Source: Ochromonadaceae sp. CCMP2298
Taxonomy: Eukaryota > Sar > Synurophyceae > Ochromonadales > Ochromonadaceae
Assembly: GCA_026770595.1 (NCBI GenBank)
Contig: MU634514.1
Span: forward strand, 1-11,700
Direction: 5' to 3'
Length of the DNA: 11,700 nt
The notes under the pieces are model-generated. The model did not search any database. It was not told the origin of the DNA and saw only the letters and a program-made list of their open reading frames with translations. This document shows positions 1 through 5,685 of this stretch, in pieces. Made by a program: the position numbers and the translations under genes. How positions within the stretch are numbered: the first letter of the stretch is position 1; every line of letters begins with the position of its first letter.

Positions 1-63
1 GAGTCCGCCTGCCTCATCCTGCGCATCGACGACGTGGTCTCGGGCACCAGAAGGAAGCAGTAG
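1..63 (+). CDS. CCT3: C-terminal end of T-complex protein 1 subunit gamma (CCT3), 5' partial
   Basis: Frame 1 gives 20 residues and then a TAG stop at 61-63; the rest of the gene lies left of the window. The residues include ACLILRIDDVVSG followed by a short basic tail. The ...LRIDD(I/V)VSG ending is typical of the gamma subunit: yeast Cct3 ends in a closely similar LLLRVDDVVSG segment, and other CCT subunits end differently. The protein is one of eight paralogous subunits of the cytosolic chaperonin TRiC/CCT, which folds actin, tubulin and other proteins using ATP. The visible stretch belongs to the C-terminal part of the equatorial domain. The tail after VSG is only about five residues long, shorter than in animals. 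The assignment rests on a short match, but the motif is distinctive. Confidence 0.85.
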   Translation, partial: ESACLILRIDDVVSGTRRKQ

Positions 64-270
64 ACAGGTAGTAGGTAGGCAGGAGGCACCCCCTGCTCAG
101 CATCAGCGATTCCGCTCTGTGAGCAGCCGCCCCCATGCCTAGCATAGTCAGATCTGATTTTGTTCATAAACTGGTAAACTTACGTGTAGTGTAATTTAAA
201 GCACCGGACCTGACGAGGCGGGGGCGCGGCCGTCCCTGTGTCCTTCTTCAGCACCCACCACCCACCACCC
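64..270. other. CCT3 3' UTR and spacer
   Basis: Non-coding sequence after the CCT3 stop codon. It starts with a GTAG/GCAG-rich stretch (about 66-85) and becomes more AT-rich near 155-200, which is a plausible place for transcript cleavage. No canonical AATAAA is present. A TGTAA element, used as a poly(A) signal in some green algae, occurs near 189, but one five-base match is weak evidence. Confidence 0.4.
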
Positions 271-402
271 TCCCATCTCCTGATCGCGGAGATGGTGCCG
301 GACCTGGCGCAGCACTACCTCCTCACCTCCAGGCTGCTTCCTCAGGCGCGTGCGCAAGACCGACGAGATCCAGTCCGACATGTGCACCTGCGGGCTATTG
401 AG
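271..402 (+). pseudogene. Decayed fragment resembling an internal CCT3 segment
   Basis: In the frame of position 301 the DNA reads HLLIAEMVPDLAQHYLL. From about 332 the frame shifts by +1 and reads GCFLRRVRKTDE. CCT3 proteins have, in the same order and spacing, a (V/I)ITEKG(I/V)SDLAQHYL block followed after a few residues by RRVRKTDNNRIARACG. Both blocks are characteristic of the gamma subunit, which argues against chance. About 7 nt separate the two blocks where about 6 are expected, consistent with a one-base insertion. The first block also lacks one residue. After KTD the conserved NNRIARACG is lost and the sequence reads EIQSDMCTCG. The fragment ends at a donor-like G|GTAAGT (403-408). 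It lies about 210 bp beyond the stop of the real CCT3 gene, so a partial local duplication followed by decay is the simplest reading. Uncertainty: the matching stretches are short. Confidence 0.5.
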
Positions 403-975
403 GTAAGTGGCCTGTGTGTGTCTGTGTGCTGTGTGTGCTGTGCTGGGAGGGGGCGGGCGGGCAGAGGGCTGTCTGTGTGGAATGATAACAAACAATATAT
501 TTTCGTTCTTCATATCACGATGATGACCATCCTAAGGGATTGACCACACAGAGGCCCTCCGCTGCCCACACGCCTCGCACCCCCACTCCCATTGCTCTGC
601 AGTACCCTGTCTCTGCCTATGAATGCCTTTCTACAGTGCGCTCACCCCTGTTCCCTCTTTCCTTCCTCTCTTGCTGCTGCGCCCTGCCCTCATGCACCCT
701 CCACCAGATGTTGTTCACACAGTAACGTGTGATTTACTGTAGGCGCAGGACTAGGTGCAGGGAAGGCGGAAGGCCCAGTATCCGGTTATGACAGCGAGTG
801 CGGGTGCCTGGACCAAGTATGCAGGGGCCGCCAGATCTCGTGTGGGGTGTATGGGATATTTAAGTACTTTATATTAGGAGTGACATAGAGGGCAGCATGT
901 GTATTCATATGCTAATGAGATAGATAGCTACCGTGGTCTTTTTTTTTATCAATGTGGGTTTTTTATCATCTGCAG
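403..975. other. No gene recognised
   Basis: Starts with a GT-rich stretch (TGTGTGTCTGTGTGCTGTG type, about 411-445), followed by C/T-rich sequence (about 560-710) and an AT-rich part (about 850-970) containing T-runs. Short open frames here have no recognisable family content. If the donor-like site at 403 and the acceptor-like site at 974-975 are real, this stretch would be an intron of about 573 bp, longer than the other introns in the window. Confidence 0.4.
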
Positions 976-1072
976 CATGCTGGAAATGGGAGCATTGAAA
1001 TGCGAGGAAACCTGCTTTGGATGATCAATCGAAAGTGGAGCAGGCGTTCACAGGTTCGCAGCGGCATCTAGA
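976..1072 (+). other. Exon-like segment with good splice signals, coding status unclear
   Basis: A T-rich tract (about 940-966) runs into TCATCTGCAG ending at 975, a strong-looking 3' splice site. A perfect GTAAGT follows at 1073-1078. The 97 nt between them have a stop in every frame, so it cannot be an internal coding exon. In the frame starting at 976 it encodes about 31 residues (HAGNGSIEMRGNLLWMINRK and on) before a TAG at 1069-1071, so it could be the last coding piece of a small gene or a spliced non-coding exon. No family resemblance is seen. Confidence 0.2.
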
Positions 1073-1686
1073 GTAAGTCTCACACACAGCTGTTATGCCT
1101 GACTGCCCGATCACTCCATGGTCTGGTCAAGCACCCCAGCGCAGGTTCTAGCGCGACCATTCCCAGCGCAGTTTTCCGATCAAGCTGCGTTGAGATGCTT
1201 GCTGGACGCAAGACGAATGCGTAGAGATGCTGCTCTGGGATGGCTCTGACGAACAAGCTGTGTATGAGCAGGTAATCTGTATAGCTTTGTGGTACCAGGG
1301 CCATTGATTGCTATTGAGAAGCAGCAACGACTGTATACACATCTGTCGGAGCTGAGCAGGTTGGCGAAATGTGGGGAGTCTCTCGCGCGCCAGTGCGCTC
1401 GCTCGCAACTGATGCTGCCCGTGATGTAAGCATTCCAGCGGCCGATGAAGAGGTGCTGAGACGTTCCCCAGGCCATGGACAGCAGTCGAGTGGAGCTAGT
1501 GGACACAGCGCGCCCGCAGAGTCCCGCAGATACTGAGGCGGAGGCAGAGGTAGAAGGTGCAGTAGCAGGAGCAGGAGCAGGTGCAGCAGGGCAGGAGCAG
1601 AAGGAACAGCAGGTGCAAGGGCAGCGGGTGCAGGGGCTTCCGCGCCCTTCCACGCGCCCTGCTATGAGTAGGGAGTGGGAAGGATA
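1073..1686. other. No gene recognised
   Basis: The stretch 1080-1460 has no low-complexity repeat and no recognisable protein. Between 1475 and 1687 an open frame of 70 codons encodes a Glu/Gln/Gly/Ala-rich peptide, produced by a GCAGGAGCAGG-type imperfect short repeat (about 1540-1630). It has no conserved motif and runs into the G-rich minisatellite, so I do not call it a gene. Confidence 0.4.
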
Positions 1687-1840
1687 GAGTGGGGAGTGGT
1701 GGGGAGTGGTGGGGAGTGCAGAGTGGGGAGTGCAGAGTGGACAGGGTAGAGTGTGGAGTGCGGAGAGTGGAGGGGGGAGGGTATAGCGGGGAGGGCAGAG
1801 TGGTGAGCGGTGAGTGGGAAGAGCAGAATGGGGAGTGCAG
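1687..1840 (+). repeat. G-rich degenerate minisatellite
   Basis: Imperfect tandem copies of a unit close to GTGGGGAGTGCAGA. The left end has tight copies of GTGGGGAGTG, and the right part is more diverged (GTGGAGTGCGG, GGGGAGGGCAGA). Every unit has a run of three or four Gs on the plus strand, giving G-quadruplex potential. The repeat is open in several frames on both strands, which creates spurious reading frames here. Confidence 0.75.
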
Positions 1841-2002
1841 ATTCCTCTGTGTTCTCTTTTTGAAATGGATTTAACAGCTGTCAAAAAGGCAATCGAGATT
1901 ATCTGTGCTGCCCCGTAGTACGCAGCACGCCCGACGGGGTACAGTTTTATATGAATATACGTGCCCCCGCAGGCAACTACTGGTGAACGCGGGGGGCACA
2001 TA

Positions 2003-2185
2003 CTTCCTACATGCTACCTACATGTTTCCTACATGTTTCCTACTTCCCTTCACTCTCACTGGTCTACTTCCTACTTGCTTCCTACTTGCTTCCTACTCCC
2101 CACTCCCCTCCTTTTACTGCACTGCACTGCACTGCACACACATGCTTCCTACTCCCCACTCCCCCCCTTCACTGGTCTACACACA
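2003..2185 (+). repeat. Pyrimidine-rich duplicated tract
   Basis: Three near-copies of TTCCTACATG (about 2004-2041) lead into repeated TTCCTACTTGC units (about 2068-2095). ACTGC repeated four times follows (2116-2135). The block CTTCCTACTCCCCACTCCCC occurs twice (about 2090 and 2145), and an ACTGGTCTAC block also occurs twice (about 2059 and 2172). The tract lies just past the 3' end of the minus-strand PH gene and probably includes its 3' UTR. No coding meaning is seen. Confidence 0.65.
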
Positions 2186-2261
2186 CATTGGGAGAGTTTA
2201 TCACATACAGTCGGGGATTTAGACCTTCAACCCTGGACTAGGGACTGGGCACCTCTCAGCC

Positions 2262-4403
2262 CTAGTTACCCTCTGCGGCAACGCTGGGGTTCCAGGTGTC
2301 AAGAGAGGCCTGCACTACCTTTAGCGCCTTGCTGGGGGAGGTAGTTTGCTTGACCGAGCCGTCATTATTTTTCAAGCACTTGCTGTCAATGACACTCTTG
2401 AACATTTCGAAGGTTTCCTCCTTACTCGATCCGTCTTTAAGCTTCTCCTCGATGTTGACCTTGATCTCCGCCATCTGCGCTTTAGTGCCCTTAGATATCT
2501 TGTCGGTGAAGGTGTCGAGGACCACCTTGTCATACATCGCAAGCGCCTCCTCCTTGGTGACGATGTCGTCAGGGTTGTGCTTGAGGGCACTGTTCACTGC
2601 ATTGACTTTCGCCACAACCTTCGCCTCCTTGCACACCTGGTTGATACCTCCATCCTTGTTCTTCCTGCAGGCGGCCTCGGCCAAGAATTTTACGAGATCG
2701 TAGAGATCCTGTAGGCAGATGCTCCCCTTCTTCTCGTTTACCTTCTCCTCGACGCTCCGTGCGGTCTCATCCGAGTAGGTGATGTGGTAGACGTCCGTGT
2801 AGAGCTTCTCCACGATGGCTGTGGCGCACTCCTTCTGCACAACGAAGTCGCTGCCCAAGACGGCCTGAGCCTCATCTTCGGTAATCTCCATCGGGTACTC
2901 CTCCTCCTCCCTCGGTCCCTTCATCGGCGTGGTGAAGCCATTAGGGGCCGCTTCGCGTGCCAGCACCTGCGCCTGCAGTGCTTCCTCCGCCCGGGCCTCT
3001 GCCTGAGCCACAGCAACGGCCTCTGCAACAGCCTGCGCCTGTGCCTGTGCCGCCTTAGCCTGTGTCTCGGCTACAGCCTGCGCCACTGCCTTTGCTACAG
3101 CAACTGCCTGTGCAACAGCAACTGCCTGTGCCTCTGCTGCCTTAGCCTCTGCCTCTGCTACAGCCCGGGCCACAGCCTGAGCAATAGCAACTGCCTGTGC
3201 TGCTGCCTGAGCCTGTACCTCTGCTGCAGCCTTGGCCTCCGCTACAGCCACTGCAACAGCCTGCGCAACAGCCTCTGCCTGGGCCTCTGCTGCAGCCTTG
3301 GCCTGCGCTGCAGCCTGTGCCACTGCCTTTGCTACAGCCTCTGCCTGTGCTGCAGCCTGTGCCTGTGCCTGTGCCGCCTTAGCCTGTGCCTCGACTACCG
3401 CGTTGGCATCTGCCTCAGCAACAGCCTTAGCCTGTGCCTCTGCAATAGCCAGGGCCACTGCCTTTGCCACTGCCTCTGCCTGTGCTGCTGCCTGAGCCTG
3501 TGCCGCCTCCGCCTGTGCCTTGGTCTCCGCTACAGCCACTGCAACAGCCTGAGCAACAGCCTCTGCCAGTGCTGCTGCCTGTGCCTGTGCCTCTGCCGCC
3601 TTAGCCTCAGCATCCGCCAAAGCCTGTGCCACTGCCTGAGCAATAATCTCGGCCTGTGCTGCAGCCAAGGCCACTGCCTCTGCCAAAGTCTTGGCATCTG
3701 CTGCAGCCTTGGCCTCTGCCTCAGCATCCGCCGTCAGCGCCTCCACGATGATGACCTCAGCCTCCGCGGGCAACGCCTTCGTTGGCGTGGTGGAGACCTC
3801 AGCTTCGGCGACGGGGAGCACTTCCAGCTCCAGGTTGGAAAGCGCCGTCTGCCACTTATTAAATTCGGGATCAGTGGGCGCTTGGAGGATAATCTTGCTC
3901 CCGTCCTTGCGATCTTTGGAGGTGGAACTGGCGATCACAATGCTGAACTTCCTGGGGGTTTCCTTGTTTCCGACTTTTGTGAATTGACAGTCAGTGTCCA
4001 ACGTGACGAATCCAGCCATCGTCTCGTGCTTGTCCGCCTCTTCAAAGTATTGCAATCTAAATTCACCGTTCACACGTACAAGGCGGAAATGACGCGTCTG
4101 AGGTTTCCCCATTGAAGTGCCTGGATCCTTTATCAGCATTCCATCAGCCTAAATTAATAAGCAGGAATTAAATTGAATAAGTCAGGTGTAATCGTTTAAC
4201 GTTGCTAATGTTCGACTTACCAACAACTTCTCGGATTGATCAGGCTCAGCAACTACGAAGTCGCCTTTGCCCTTCAGCTTCTTCACTGCCCCACCAACAA
4301 ATTTTAAGCCTAGTTTCTGCGCTTTGGCTGCCAGATCAATACCAGTGACGTGTTTCACAACCGTGAATACAACTTGCACAAAGGCAATAGCGCAAAATAA
4401 CAT
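2262..4403 (-). CDS. PH-domain protein with long (Ala-Xaa)n repeat; two exons
   Basis: Exon 1 is 4403-4221 and exon 2 is 4148-2262; the stop is TAG at 2264-2262. Removing a 72-bp GT-AG intron joins EKLL to ADGMLIKD in phase 0 and completes the first strand of a PH domain. The product is 689 residues. The ATG at 4403 is the first in its frame after a stop at 4514-4512. Residues 1-16 ([16 protein letters not shown]) are hydrophobic and may form a signal anchor or membrane-inserting helix, followed by a Lys-rich amphipathic stretch. Residues about 58-167 are a PH domain: G-M-L-I-K start, RHFRLV second strand, and the conserved Trp (residue 160) in the final helix. The basic KxnK/RxR lipid-binding signature is incomplete, so phosphoinositide binding is uncertain. 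Residues about 198-462 are (Ala-Xaa)n repeat. Residues about 500-580 and 597-677 look like two diverged copies of one unit. The name and function are unknown; a membrane-associated scaffold is a guess. Confidence 0.8.
2945..3740 (-). repeat. Coding hexanucleotide repeat, (Ala-Xaa)n tract
   Basis: On the minus strand almost every second codon is Ala (GCN); the partners are Glu, Gln, Val, Lys and occasionally Ala, Thr, Asp or Ile. At DNA level this is a degenerate six-base repeat, visible on the plus strand as GCCTGT, GCCTCT and GCTACA-type units. Longer units such as [11 protein letters not shown] and [15 protein letters not shown] recur, suggesting block duplications on top of the hexamer. 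The composition favours a long helical rod with charged or polar partners rather than a globular fold. The same property keeps the opposite strand open as a Leu/Cys-rich frame, which is a by-product. Confidence 0.85.
4149..4220 (-). other. Intron of the PH-domain gene
   Basis: 72 bp, phase 0. On the minus strand it starts GTAAGT (4220-4215) and ends TTAATTTAG (4157-4149). A CTGAC, a good branch-point match, lies about 40 bases before the acceptor. It is AT-rich compared with the exons. The joined exons complete the start of the PH domain, which supports the splice. Confidence 0.85.
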
Positions 4404-4520
4404 CTGATTGCTGGGAAGGAGGGAAGGCTGAACGAATGCGTCCGGGTGACTGCAAATTGACTGCAATTGGATGGAACAAGATTGTACAGCAGGGACACGG
4501 AATATCCATGGTCAGATGAT

Positions 4521-4556
4521 GGATCTTTGGCCGCAGATCCTTGGATCCAAAGATCC
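4521..4556. repeat. Small perfect inverted repeat
   Basis: GGATCTTTGG (4521-4530) and CCAAAGATCC (4547-4556) are exact reverse complements separated by 16 bases. The spacer itself contains GATCCTTGGATC. It could be a small hairpin, or part of an older inverted-repeat element, since GATCC words recur up to the foldback element at 5020. Confidence 0.5.
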
Positions 4557-4669
4557 ACAGAGCAGGATTCCGAATCCAGAGCGAAGCCACAGAAGCTGAA
4601 AAAAAAGATAGGTTACAAGATTCCCAAGTTATCCGCCCCAATAGCCCCAAGCACTCGCCGCCTACACCG

Positions 4670-4855
4670 CCTCAGCACCCATCAGCCCCATTATTCAGCC
4701 CCCGGTGCCCACCACTCTCAGCACCCATCCATTCTCAGCACCCACCACCTGCAGTACCCAGAAACTGCAGTATCCATCACCAGCAGCTCCCAGCACTCGC
4801 ACCCATGAGCTCACCGCTCACAGCTCCTACCGCTCTCAGCACCCTCTCAGCAAGG
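4670..4855 (+). repeat. Degenerate CTCAGCACCCA minisatellite
   Basis: Irregularly spaced copies of CTCAGCACCCA or close variants (CAGCACCCATC, CTCAGCACCCACC, CCAGCACTCGCACCC, CTCAGCACCCTCTCAGCA) fill this stretch, mixed with CTGCAGTA(C/T)CC words. The open frames over it are repeat products without domain content. Confidence 0.55.
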
Positions 4856-5019
4856 ATTTGAGATTGTGAGAAGCTCAGACCATCACACCAAGAGCAGATG
4901 CTGGGGATGATGTTTGGTGCTGGATCTCCAGATCAGACTGGATTCTTGCTGCGGAATCCAGTTGAGGGTTTGCGTAAAAACCGTGGACGAGCAAAATTCG
5001 GGAGTAAAAACGCATAAAT

Positions 5020-5331
5020 AACGTTACAGAGCATCCCAGAAGTGACTAATCCCAATTGATTGACGCAATTATAAGACTAATTCAGTATAGTAATATGATG
5101 CTTTTTTACTCAGTACACTTATTTTTATGGACTTAATAGGATATTAACTAGATCTAGTATTTTCTGAGATCCAGCCACCCGGAAAATACGAGATCCAGTG
5201 CATCTCCTATTCAGTCCATTAGAATAAACTAACTGAGTTTAGAAGCATCATATTTCCATACTGAACTACTGTAGTCCTATAACTGCGGGAATCGATTAGG
5301 ATTAGTCACTTCTAGGATGCTCTGTAACGTT
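5020..5331. mobile_element. Foldback (MITE-like) inverted-repeat element
   Basis: The left arm (5020-5140) and right arm (5206-5331) are reverse complements along their whole length. Over the outer 59 bases, beginning AACGTTACAGAGCATCC at both ends, I count 7 mismatches, nearly all transitions; the inner halves match with small gaps. The 65-bp centre contains a 12-bp palindrome ACTAGATCTAGT (5147-5158), a nested stem GTATTTTC/GAAAATAC (5157-5164 with 5182-5189) and a GAGATCCAG direct repeat (5166-5174 and 5190-5198). The element is AT-rich within a GC-rich locus and has no ORF, as expected for a non-autonomous hairpin element. No clear target-site duplication is visible beside the arms. If transcribed it would fold into a hairpin of about 120 bp, so a small-RNA precursor is an alternative. 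Confidence 0.7.
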
Positions 5332-5685
5332 TTTTGTATCCGCCTAATTTTTAAAAGTTCTCCCGCACAATAATAAGTCCGCCGGATTCAAAAATCCCTC
5401 CTCACCGAATAAAGCCCATCTTAATTGCCTTTCACCTGGGGTTCTTATTGAAATCCACCACACGTGCTGCCTTGTCGGGAGGGGTGGGTTTTGTCTCTTT
5501 TGCCGCAAGAAACTGTCAAAAGCTGGAGATGATTTCGATCCGGGGCTATTATTATGCCTCTGTGCTGGGATGCTCTCTGGAGGAGGTCAGCTGCTCCCAT
5601 TTTCGAGGCCTCTGCAGCGGCTTGTTCGCTCGGAGTGGGCATGAACGCCCCGTAAGCGCCCCTACGAACGCGCTCCGTCTCACGA
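5332..5685 (+). promoter_or_regulatory. Probable promoter and 5' UTR of the giant surface-protein gene
   Basis: This is the only upstream space for the plus-strand gene starting at 5686. Composition shifts from AT-rich (5332-5440) to GC-rich (5570-5685). A perfect CACGTG palindrome (5461-5466), the core site of bHLH and some bZIP factors, is present, but a six-base match is weak. The stop TAA at 5653-5655 lies in the frame of the gene, so coding cannot extend further left without another intron. No TATA box is obvious. Confidence 0.4.

Larger units (their letters stand above)
4404..5019. other. 5' region of the PH gene, divergent intergenic spacer
   Basis: This stretch lies upstream of the minus-strand PH gene and must hold its promoter and 5' UTR. 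On the minus strand, two CAG-ending acceptor-like sequences (AATTGCAG and ATTTGCAG, between about 4452 and 4470) leave room for a spliced 5' leader, but no matching donor is assignable. No TATA box is evident. Between 4860 and 5019 there are several GGATC/GATCC/AATCC words and nothing coding. Confidence 0.45.

Noticed and set aside
1475-1687. 70-codon plus-strand frame, Glu/Gln/Gly/Ala-rich
   Set aside because: Short and low-complexity, produced by GCAGGAGCAGG repeats, with no conserved content.
1180-2001. 273-codon open frame on the minus strand, Pro/Ser/Thr/Cys-rich
   Set aside because: Its middle third is the translation of the G-rich minisatellite. The rest shows no motif or family, and no splice-supported extension was found.
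2784-4115. 443-codon open frame on the plus strand, rich in Leu, Cys and Ser
   Set aside because: It is antisense to the PH gene and open only because the (Ala-Xaa)n hexamer repeat has no stop codons on either strand. The opposite frame has a PH domain and a confirmed-looking splice junction.
4467-4861. Overlapping plus-strand frames rich in Pro, Ser and His
   Set aside because: They translate the CTCAGCACCCA minisatellite and have no start context or domain.
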